A DNA stretch of 7,213 nucleotides, from assembly GCA_009886305.1 (NCBI GenBank), contig QXZO01000229.1, positions 1 to 7,213 of the forward strand. The letters run 5' to 3'. Positions within the stretch are counted from its first letter, which is position 1. Every line of letters begins with the position of its first letter. Made by a program: the position numbers and the translations under genes. Positions 1 through 4,927 of this stretch are shown piece after piece. Source of the stretch: Betaproteobacteria bacterium (GTDB lineage Bacteria > Pseudomonadota > Gammaproteobacteria > Burkholderiales > Eutrophovitaceae). The notes below the pieces were generated by a model. That model did no database searches. It was not told the DNA's origin and worked only from the letters and a program-made list of their open reading frames with translations.

Positions 1-46
1 CACCCATTGACGACAATGGAAGAAAGGGAGCATATAAACCCTCAAC

Positions 47-80
47 AAAACCCAGCCAAGTCTTGCAAACGCAGACTTGG
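47..80 (-). terminator. Intrinsic terminator, possibly bidirectional
   Basis: CCAAGTCT (56-63) and AGACTTGG (73-80) form a perfect 8-bp stem, which can extend by TGC/GCA with one bulged T around an AAAC loop. On the minus strand the stem is followed by CTGGG and then TTTTG, as expected for a terminator of the small gene that stops at 119. On the plus strand a TTTT lies at 87-90, so the same hairpin might also stop a plus-strand transcript entering from the left. Confidence 0.6.
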
Positions 81-118
81 GTGAGGTTTTACAAAAAATG
101 ACTACGCCAACAAAAGGC

Positions 119-397
119 TCAGCAAGTTTGTTCCATGACACAAGATTCATATTCCGTATCCGGCAAAACAATGCCTTCACAAGCTTCTTTGACGTTGATC
201 TTAGCGTTACGACAAGCGGTACCTAACGCCACCATGGAGTCATTAGCTGCATTTGTCATGTCACAAAAATACTCTTGCTGACTGCGGGCATCTTCACAGG
301 TTCCCACACGGGTTTTGGTCTCATCAGAGGCGAGTCCATGCCCACTACTCAGCAGCATTCCAAAGAAAGCACAGAACATCCAAATTGTTTTTTTCAC
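119..397 (-). CDS. Small exported six-cysteine protein of unknown function
   Basis: This 92-residue protein is not recognised. Residues 1 to about 24 form a classical Sec signal peptide: two Lys, a hydrophobic core with Phe, Met and Leu, then GLA before SDETK as the probable cleavage site. The mature part of about 68 residues has six cysteines (34, 45, 62, 73, 86, 92), enough for three disulfides, so a compact oxidised periplasmic or secreted protein is likely. The start is GTG (complement of 395-397); it sits 5 bases after AAGGA within a purine-rich GAGGAAGGA, and no in-frame ATG lies at the N-terminus before the signal core. It reads in the same direction as the amidohydrolase at 481-2031 but is separated from it by a strong terminator. 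Its own promoter is not obvious. The prediction of export is firm; the function is unknown. Confidence 0.75.
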   Translation of the reverse strand: MKKTIWMFCAFFGMLLSSGHGLASDETKTRVGTCEDARSQQEYFCDMTNAANDSMVALGTACRNAKINVKEACEGIVLPDTEYESCVMEQTC

Positions 398-421
398 GGG
401 AGTCCTTCCTCATATGAAATT

Positions 422-461
422 AAAAAACCAAGCAGGCTGCACGTGCGCGCAGCCTGTTTGG
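422..461 (-). terminator. Strong intrinsic terminator after the amidohydrolase gene
   Basis: On the plus strand, 428-440 and 449-461 pair over 13 positions (CCAAGCAGGCTGC with GCAGCCTGTTTGG, one G-T wobble) around an 8-base loop. On the minus strand the stem is followed directly by six T (complement of 422-427). It lies 20 bases beyond the amidohydrolase stop codon and ends 24 bases before the GTG of the next minus-strand gene. Confidence 0.88.
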
Positions 462-480
462 ATTAGTCTACAAAAAGGGA

Positions 481-1152
481 TCAGCTTTTAACGTCATCAC
501 GTCCCTCTTTGGCAATATAGCCATAGGCTGCATTGCTTCGATCACCACCCATAGCATGGTACTCAGCTTTCATTTGGGCAATCTTGTCGTGGTCAAATGC
601 CTTGGCATCAGCTGCGATCTTTTGTGCGTCCAAATTGTAGAGCTTGGCTGAGTTTTCGCCAAAGATTTTGTTCTTCACCGAGCCCTGGCCATCACCGAGT
701 GGAATCTTCCAACCTTGCTTTTTCATCATGTCTTCTGGTATTTCAATACGACGCATTGCCTCGATTTGCCACTGTGGCGAGCCATACCAGACCGAGTCAG
801 TACCCCAAACTACACGGTCAGGCCCCATTTCATTGACCAACTGACCGAGGAAAGCTGCGCAGAAACGTGGGTTTGTGACAGCAGTACTGGCAAACACTGA
901 GCCAAGTTCTGCGTAAACATTGTTAACACCAAACTTCTCTGGAATGCGTGCCAAATCAGTGGACCATTGTATATAGCCGTCTTTTTCAAACTGGGCCATC
1001 TCAACATCCGGCTTTTCGGCTAACCAAGGACGCAGGGCTGAGTGGTAAATGACGAAGTTCATCCCAGGCCAATCTTTAGCCGCCTGGCCTAGGTCGTTGA
1101 CAGTGGCGCTTTCCCAAGTGCCGGCAAACGCCTTTTCGTAATCCAACGGCAT
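481..1152 (-). CDS. C-terminal part of the split amidohydrolase
   Basis: These 223 codons run from an internal Met to the natural end of the gene. The part holds the later barrel strands: VIYHSALRP (His37), the strand NNVYAELG at 77-84, and VVWGTDSVWYGSP with Asp119, the position that in amidohydrolases usually acts as metal ligand and base. An Ala/Lys/Asp-rich tail follows. The Met is probably internal rather than a true start, because the reading frame continues upstream to the TAG through conserved-looking sequence. An AAAGG 4 bases before this ATG could allow weak reinitiation, but that is chance-level evidence. Without the Tat signal any separate product would stay in the cytoplasm. Confidence 0.65.
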   Translation of the reverse strand: MPLDYEKAFAGTWESATVNDLGQAAKDWPGMNFVIYHSALRPWLAEKPDVEMAQFEKDGYIQWSTDLARIPEKFGVNNVYAELGSVFASTAVTNPRFCAAFLGQLVNEMGPDRVVWGTDSVWYGSPQWQIEAMRRIEIPEDMMKKQGWKIPLGDGQGSVKNKIFGENSAKLYNLDAQKIAADAKAFDHDKIAQMKAEYHAMGGDRSNAAYGYIAKEGRDDVKS

Positions 1153-1197
1153 TAAGCCTTTGTGGATACAAATTGTATTGATACCCGAATTGATAGC

Positions 1198-2031
1198 CTA
1201 CTCATAGAAAGGATACATGAGTTTTTCATCGTCAAGACGCCAAGCATACTTGGAAGGGCCAAAAGGATCGCCAATAGTGTAGGACTTCCAAGACACAGGC
1301 TTTAACTCCTCGATGGCGCGGTCAACTTCATCCATCCAATTGGGATACTTAGGCGTGATCACCGAGTGACCTAACATACGTACACTGCCCGCCATTTTAT
1401 TCACCGCTCGACAAGCATTTTGGATCGCGTCGTTAGACAGAAGCCACCAGTTAGGGTCGTCGAATGGCGCACCAGACAACAAGGCGATCGTGGTGTCACT
1501 GTCAAGGAAAATCTCTTTAAGGTAGTTGTCCATTTTGTAGCGGGACAAATTAGTCGGGACACTGTTGATATTAGGGTTGACACCGGCCCCCTCAGCCCAT
1601 TTGGTCAGACCCAGCAGGCCTTCCTCTTTGAAATCGTCCCGAATAAAGTGGGTTTGGTCATCAAAAATGAATTGACCTTTGTAAGTGGCGCGACGATCGC
1701 CTGCAGCGTCCGGATTGAGTTCGGCCGCATTCACATCAAATAGGGGCCCGTGAATCTTATTCATGGCTAAGAAAGCAGCCGCCATGCCTGAAGTCGATGC
1801 TAAAAACTTACGACGCGTGGTGTTGTGAAGCTTGGCTTGTTTATCGGCAGTTTCCTTGATCAGCGACTCCACTTGCTTTTGCTTAGCCGTTTGCGGCAAG
1901 GGATTATATTCGCCGTTGGATACTATTTGCGTAGGAACAGGCGAACGGAACGCTGCTTCGTCAGCAGGCAAACATTCTTCCATCTCCCGTTCGGTCATAG
2001 AAACACCAAAGGGTCTTTGCTTTTCGGTCAT
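1198..2031 (-). CDS. N-terminal part of the split amidohydrolase, with Tat signal
   Basis: This 277-codon ORF ends at the premature TAG. Residues 1-70 are a hydrophilic, charged region that is unusually long for what precedes a Tat signal. Residues 71-77 (TTRRKFL) with the following Ala/Met-rich stretch to about 90 form the twin-arginine signal, which implies export as a folded, probably metal-loaded protein. The barrel begins near 119 with the QFIFDDQTH strand. The ORF stops after PFYE, inside the barrel and before at least three metal- or substrate-site motifs. As a free product it would therefore be an incomplete barrel and most likely inactive. The start is supported by GGAGG 9 bases upstream; the alternative ATG at codon 12 lacks such support. 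Confidence 0.7.
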   Translation of the reverse strand: MTEKQRPFGVSMTEREMEECLPADEAAFRSPVPTQIVSNGEYNPLPQTAKQKQVESLIKETADKQAKLHNTTRRKFLASTSGMAAAFLAMNKIHGPLFDVNAAELNPDAAGDRRATYKGQFIFDDQTHFIRDDFKEEGLLGLTKWAEGAGVNPNINSVPTNLSRYKMDNYLKEIFLDSDTTIALLSGAPFDDPNWWLLSNDAIQNACRAVNKMAGSVRMLGHSVITPKYPNWMDEVDRAIEELKPVSWKSYTIGDPFGPSKYAWRLDDEKLMYPFYE

Positions 2032-2361
2032 GGTACTTTTCCTCCCCAGAAAAATTATTGAACTATTGTTTTTTACACTTTCTACTTCCTTTCATACTGA
2101 TAAGTCTTAGTGTCATTAAGCGCACTAAACCCATAATAAACACTACTGCATTGCCTTGATTATGCTCGATAACGCAGGCTGATTTAGCTCGCATCGTCAA
2201 AAATCTAGCTAGATCCAATCTACATAAATCGATGTGACAAGTAAAGCTCAAATTACAGGTATAAAAAAACGGGTACATCACTTCGGCTAATGAGTACCTA
2301 AGGATCATCTGGAGTCTTAAGGTAAGTTATATAGCGATCGGCTTGCTCCTCCCCAAGACAT

Positions 2362-2379
2362 AGAACGTTTAAAAGTTCT
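2362..2379. promoter_or_regulatory. 18-base near-perfect palindrome, possible operator
   Basis: AGAACGTTTAAAAGTTCT is symmetric at 8 of 9 paired positions (G opposite A at the sixth pair). It lies about 330 bases upstream of the amidohydrolase start. The size and symmetry suit a dimeric regulator site. No specific regulator is recognised. Confidence 0.3.
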
Positions 2380-2435
2380 CACCTTTTGTATATTTATTTA
2401 ATTAGGAAAAATAAAGATATCTTCTAAAAGAGCCA

Positions 2436-2445
2436 CCCCCGGGGG
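2436..2445. promoter_or_regulatory. CCCCCGGGGG palindrome in an AT-rich spacer
   Basis: A perfect 10-bp all-G/C palindrome stands out in otherwise AT-rich intergenic DNA. It is flanked by GAGGGCCTAGACTGG on the right and by AAGATATCTT 12 bases to its left. It may be a regulator-binding element; the regulator and the controlled gene are unknown. Confidence 0.3.
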
Positions 2446-2494
2446 AGGGCCTAGACTGGTGTGCGTTATCTATACTAAAGGTAGCTTCAAAGAT

Positions 2495-2520
2495 AAAAAA
2501 GGCGTCAATTAAGACGCCTA
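2495..2520 (-). terminator. Intrinsic terminator of the adhesin-E-like gene
   Basis: GGCGTC (2501-2506) and GACGCC (2513-2518) form a perfect 6-bp stem, extendable by A-T pairs, around the loop AATTAA. On the minus strand six T follow directly (complement of 2495-2500). A second hairpin, GCCTAA/TTAGGC (2524-2529 with 2537-2542), lies just before it on the minus strand, between the stop codon at 2580 and the terminator, and may protect the 3' end. Confidence 0.85.
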
Positions 2521-2579
2521 TCAGCCTAATGATGTCTTAGGCATGCCAAAGGAATACTCGATAAAGCCAATTAGGTCTT

Positions 2580-2942
2580 TTACCTAAGTTTGTATACTTC
2601 ATTACACAAATTAATGACCATGTAGGTAAACCTGCTGTCCACAATGGGCATCCAAGCGGCACCTGCACTTTTATAGTCAGCGTCACCTACACCCATGTTT
2701 CCGTTGTAATAAGCACTCCAAAACGTACGCTTTTTTGTGGGGACTCCGTTTTCGCATTGATATTGGTTATGAAACACATGCGAGTTACTACCTGGGGCGA
2801 GATCGACTAATAACTGAATGGACACCCGTTGCGTCAGCGGATTAAGTTCTATGTCTTTAGAGTAAATATTGTCCCCGTATTCTTTCCACTCCGCATAAGC
2901 AGAAAACGGCAGCAACATCATTAATACAAATATATAACGCAT
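2580..2942 (-). CDS. Exported surface-adhesin-E-like protein
   Basis: This is a 120-residue secreted protein. The N-terminal 18 or so residues (MRYIFVLMMLLPFSAYA before EWKEY) are a clear Sec signal peptide. The mature part of about 100 residues resembles the surface-adhesin protein E domain (PF16747-type): an opening aromatic E-W pair, a central segment with one Cys in YQCENG, then a YYNGNMGVGDADY stretch followed by AAWMPI and a final Cys in NLCNEV. That order, a tyrosine-glycine-methionine turn followed by W-x-P and a terminal Cys, is typical of this small domain, and the two Cys probably pair. Adhesin E was named from Haemophilus, but most relatives are uncharacterised, so a role in adhesion is not implied. 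The ATG at 2942 is preferred: AGGAG at 2949-2953 is 6 bases away, against only 3 for the GTG at 2945. A weak TAGAAT box (minus strand, 2975-2980) could be its promoter. Confidence 0.7.
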   Translation of the reverse strand: MRYIFVLMMLLPFSAYAEWKEYGDNIYSKDIELNPLTQRVSIQLLVDLAPGSNSHVFHNQYQCENGVPTKKRTFWSAYYNGNMGVGDADYKSAGAAWMPIVDSRFTYMVINLCNEVYKLR

Positions 2943-2974
2943 CACTCTCTCCTAAGGGTGCACCTGTTGTATTA

Positions 2975-3003
2975 ATTCTATCTTACCCTACCGACTGTGG
3001 ACA
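2975..3003 (-). promoter_or_regulatory. Weak candidate promoter for the adhesin-E-like gene
   Basis: On the minus strand TGTCCA (3/6 match to the -35 consensus) and TAGAAT (5/6 match to the -10) are separated by 17 bases, about 33 bases upstream of the ATG. The -35 half overlaps a GGACA/TGTCC hairpin at 2999-3012. Confidence 0.3.
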
Positions 3004-3097
3004 GGCGTGTCCTTTTAACTTTAATGGCCAGTAACCAATTACTCACGCTCTACCGTTCAACTTTTTATTAATTTAAACAATATAAATCAATTAGTTA

Positions 3098-3113
3098 TAA
3101 AGTCATGACTTTA
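3098..3113. repeat. 16-bp perfect palindrome just past the cytidylyltransferase stop
   Basis: TAAAGTCATGACTTTA is fully symmetric and begins 7 bases beyond the stop codon of the gene at 3120-3641. It could be a weak minus-strand 3'-end hairpin, since AT-rich DNA follows, or a protein site. No U-run typical of a strong terminator follows. Confidence 0.35.
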
Positions 3114-3119
3114 GCTTGT

Positions 3120-3641
3120 TTAAGATATCTGTGGAACTAATTTAGAAATTTCCTCTTCGGACACCACTTCTTGAATACCTCTCTTAGGATCCCCAACATC
3201 ACCCAGCCTTCTTGGAATAAGGTGGGTGTGACAATATTGAGCCAGAACATCTTCTTTTATTCTCGTTGATGAAGTGCGAGGATTGTAACGCACTTGTTTA
3301 ACCTGCTTACCTTCCGCCTTCAGATAAGACTCTACCGCGACATTGTATGGTTTGTTGCCCCAATCTTCGCCGATCACAAAAATATCAGGTTTCAGTTCTT
3401 TGCAGCCAGATACATACTCTAGCTCATCGTAGGGGCGAACAATATCAACGCAACTCAACGCTTTCAGCATCTCCATTCGCTGCTCAAGAGGAATAACAGG
3501 CACATTGGGCTTGTAAGAATTCACGACGCGATCTGAGGCGACACCAACAGCCAGCACATCTCCCAATGATTTACAGTATTCAAGTAAAGCGATATGCCCC
3601 ACATGTAACAAATCAAAAGTGCCTACGGTATATATAATCAT
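3120..3641 (-). CDS. TagD-like cytidylyltransferase (nucleotidyltransferase of the HxGH class)
   Basis: This 173-residue cytosolic enzyme is of the cytidylyltransferase family, which couples CTP to an alcohol phosphate to give a CDP-alcohol and pyrophosphate. In order: GTFDLLHVGH with the HxGH motif at 13-16, QRMEMLKAL (54-62), GEDWGNK (91-97, matching the G-D-D-W of glycerol-3-phosphate cytidylyltransferases), and RTSSTRIK (122-129), the conserved nucleotide-binding R-x-S-S-T-x-I-K end motif. Typical TagD proteins end near residue 130; this one carries about 40 extra residues (130-173), with two Arg and several acidic residues, of unknown role. Its gene lies 63 bases downstream of a CDP-alcohol phosphatidyltransferase gene in the same direction, so the two probably make and use one CDP-alcohol. 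The substrate (glycerol-3-phosphate, phosphoethanolamine or another) cannot be told. The ATG at 3641 is dictated by the N-terminal strand; its ribosome binding site is weak. Confidence 0.82.
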   Translation of the reverse strand: MIIYTVGTFDLLHVGHIALLEYCKSLGDVLAVGVASDRVVNSYKPNVPVIPLEQRMEMLKALSCVDIVRPYDELEYVSGCKELKPDIFVIGEDWGNKPYNVAVESYLKAEGKQVKQVRYNPRTSSTRIKEDVLAQYCHTHLIPRRLGDVGDPKRGIQEVVSEEEISKLVPQIS

Positions 3642-3704
3642 GTGCTATTTATCACCACGAAAAAAATAGTTATCAGTGCCGTTTTGTATCAAAGCTGATG
3701 GCTC

Positions 3705-4358
3705 CTAAAAAAGTTTCCAGCTATAAATACCCGTTACTCCAAGTGTATAGAGCGCAAGCAGGTAAACATTTCTTGGATTGCCAGAGAGCTTGGGGGTTTT
3801 AATTTGAGATACATTCAGAACGGCAAGACCTAGGGCACTAACATATAGGACTACTGTGAATACCTCATAAGAAAGAACACTTTCAAAAAGAAATATAAAA
3901 ACGAGTGCGATATTGTTGTTATCCAACGCCAGTCCGGTGTATTTGGACTTATCAGACAAACCGAATGTGCTGAAGTAACTTAACCGCGTCGCACTGGCAG
4001 CAAGTAATATAAAAGCGACCGGGAGAAATATCGGGGCGAACTTTCCATAGCTAAGCAAAAGAATCGCTGGAGCCACACCATAGCTCACAATGTCTATTAC
4101 CAGATCGAGTTGGCCGCCAAAAATTCTGTCGTTACCCGTACGGCCCTTCATTCTTCGAGCAACCAGTCCATCTGCCCAGTCGAGAGCAACAGCCCAGATC
4201 ATGCCAATCATTGCTGCGTAGTAAACGCCAGTAATACTGAAATAGATCGCTAATGTTGTACAGGCCAACCCAAAAAGTGAACACAGATTAGGTAGATCTT
4301 TGACATAGGAAATTATGGCTGGTTGTAACTCTTGTGTATCTTCGTTGTTTTTAGCCAT
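3705..4358 (-). CDS. CDP-alcohol phosphatidyltransferase, PssA-like membrane enzyme
   Basis: This is a 217-residue integral inner-membrane protein with six or seven hydrophobic segments. The family signature is complete in catalytic residues: D60-W-A-D63-G64-L-V-A67-R68, then G81, D85 and D89. These aspartates bind the metals and the CDP-alcohol; the reaction swaps CMP for an acceptor alcohol. The spacer between AR and the next G is 12 residues, about three to four longer than the usual 8-9. The part after it, IVSYGVAPAILLLS, and the later RLSYF...KYTGL stretch resemble the phosphatidylserine-synthase branch. Substrates are uncertain: it could use CDP-diacylglycerol, or the product of the cytidylyltransferase encoded next to it, as in Kennedy-type lipid synthesis. 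The ATG at 4358 lies in CCATGG with only a poor GGGA nearby. It is likely the first gene of a two-gene operon. Confidence 0.85.
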   Translation of the reverse strand: MAKNNEDTQELQPAIISYVKDLPNLCSLFGLACTTLAIYFSITGVYYAAMIGMIWAVALDWADGLVARRMKGRTGNDRIFGGQLDLVIDIVSYGVAPAILLLSYGKFAPIFLPVAFILLAASATRLSYFSTFGLSDKSKYTGLALDNNNIALVFIFLFESVLSYEVFTVVLYVSALGLAVLNVSQIKTPKLSGNPRNVYLLALYTLGVTGIYSWKLF

Positions 4359-4390
4359 GGGGATCCCAAAAAGAAGAACTATGAATAAAG

Positions 4391-4647
4391 GCGCATCTAA
4401 ATCACGTCATAAATTTGTCGCGCACAATATCTCATGGCCCAATAGGACAGAGATGCGCTAAACGGATAACAACCCTCGCTAAGAATGAGGAGCAAAAATA
4501 GTAGGTAATACAAAACTACTCTACTTGCTTACAAACAAATAGAGTCGCAATAAGGAGGATAGAGGCGTGTGGGCCAGTAGGCTCAATACAGGAAGGCACT
4601 AAAACCCAAGTATACGCTCTATTATGCTTGGCGGACAGTGGTTTTTT
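4391..4647 (+). ncRNA. Candidate structured small RNA (5' end unknown)
   Basis: The gap between two divergent genes holds a series of inverted repeats that end in an intrinsic terminator facing plus. They are GCGCATCT (4391-4398) with AGATGCGC (4451-4458), a perfect 8-bp pair; CCTC/GAGG around 4474-4490; ACTCTA (4518-4523) with TAGAGT (4540-4545); GGGCC-AGTA-GGCTC (4571-4584, one wobble); and the terminator at 4597-4647. No convincing plus-strand ORF precedes the terminator, and no clear promoter was found. It matches no RNA family that I can recognise (not 6S, tmRNA, RNase P RNA or a known riboswitch). The region could instead be a structured leader on the minus strand for the gene at 3705-4358. 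Confidence 0.3.
4597..4647 (+). terminator. Intrinsic terminator with no obvious upstream gene
   Basis: CCAAGTATA (4606-4614) pairs with TATGCTTGG (4623-4631) over nine positions, including one wobble, around an 8-base loop. An outer CACT/AGTG (4597-4600 with 4637-4640) closes it over an internal loop. The plus strand then runs G and six T (4642-4647). On the minus strand only GTTTTAG follows the inner stem, so plus is the preferred direction. Confidence 0.6.
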
Positions 4648-4869
4648 GTTTAATTCTTATCCGTATGTATTGCTGGATTTTCTTGGCACTAAAAGTTTCT
4701 TGTGAACTGAAAATCTATAATGATCATAATTAACACACTAGCAGCCCAATAAGCACTTTAAGTCGAGCTGATATAGCTGTATGAAATTCACAGTACGCAC
4801 TCATAATAAATAAAAGTTTCAGTTAGCATGTCATAGGCTCAGACTGGCAATAACAGAGATCAATCAAAG
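4648..4869. other. AT-rich intergenic stretch upstream of the cytochrome gene
   Basis: No ORF or RNA is supported here. AAAAGTTTC occurs twice (4691-4699 and 4812-4820). A TATAAT at 4716-4721 lacks a matching -35 box. No FNR-type TTGAT-N4-ATCAA site and no CRP-type full site was found, although ATCAATCAA lies at 4860-4868. Confidence 0.4.
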
Positions 4870-4898
4870 CAAAAGTGGTATTTCTCGTTGCGTATAAT
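4870..4898 (+). promoter_or_regulatory. Probable promoter of the di-haem cytochrome gene
   Basis: TATAAT at 4893-4898 is a perfect -10 box, 29 bases before the ATG at 4928, which gives a leader of about 23 bases. The -35 region at the right distance (CAAAAG) is poor, so an activator is likely to be needed. A TG lies three bases upstream of the -10 box, one base from the extended -10 position. Confidence 0.5.
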
Positions 4899-4927
4899 TA
4901 AAACCTCTATTGTCACGAGGCCTCCAA

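Larger units (their letters stand above)
481..2031 (-). pseudogene. Tat-exported amidohydrolase (metal-dependent hydrolase), interrupted by one in-frame TAG
   Basis: Read as one frame, this is a 516-position protein with a single TAG at codon 278 (complement of 1198-1200). The 15 codons between the TAG and the next ATG are open and encode AINSGINTICIHKGL, which continues the protein naturally, so the two ORFs are halves of one gene. The family is amidohydrolase 2 (PF04909-type, metal-dependent TIM barrel). Visible metal-site candidates are His128 in DDQTH, His in ICIHKG (about 290), His in VIYHSALRP (about 330) and Asp in WGTDS (about 412). A Tat motif, TTRRKFL, is at 71-77. The substrate is unknown; related barrels include decarboxylases and hydrolases. 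The gene starts at ATG 2031 with GGAGG at 2041-2045. The stop could be a nonsense mutation, a sequencing error, or a codon that is read through; no other frameshift or stop is present. It is called a pseudogene provisionally. Confidence 0.75.
2032..2494. other. Long intergenic region with palindromes, no convincing gene
   Basis: No ORF here looks like a protein. An 81-codon minus-strand ORF at 2063-2308 has no ribosome binding site and odd composition. The stretch holds a hairpin at 2272-2298 (GGTAC..TCA pairing with TGAGTACC, one bulged A), an 18-base near-palindrome at 2362-2379, AAGATATCTT at 2414-2423 and CCCCCGGGGG at 2436-2445. It must contain the promoter and 5' leader of the amidohydrolase gene. 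A weak minus-strand TTTACT/TAGATT pair with a 17-base spacer lies around 2213-2241; no strong promoter was found. Confidence 0.5.

Noticed and set aside
810..1007. ORFs on other frames inside the amidohydrolase gene
   Set aside because: They overlap a gene with clear family motifs and have no independent support.
2232..2251. Possible CRP site around TGTGACAAGTAAAGCTCA
   Set aside because: Only one TGTGA half matches; the partner half is missing.
2063..2308. 81-codon minus-strand ORF in the amidohydrolase leader
   Set aside because: It has no ribosome binding site, an unprotein-like composition, and lies in a region full of palindromes, so it is probably spurious.
4381..4461. 26-codon plus-strand ORF starting MNKGASKSRHK
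   Set aside because: It has only a weak AAGAAG upstream and no promoter, and it overlaps the 8-bp inverted repeat, so it is too short to support as a gene. It would be worth revisiting if plus-strand transcription is found.
4683..4700. Possible sigma-54 promoter (TTGGCAC...)
   Set aside because: The -12 GC element is absent at the required 10-base spacing.
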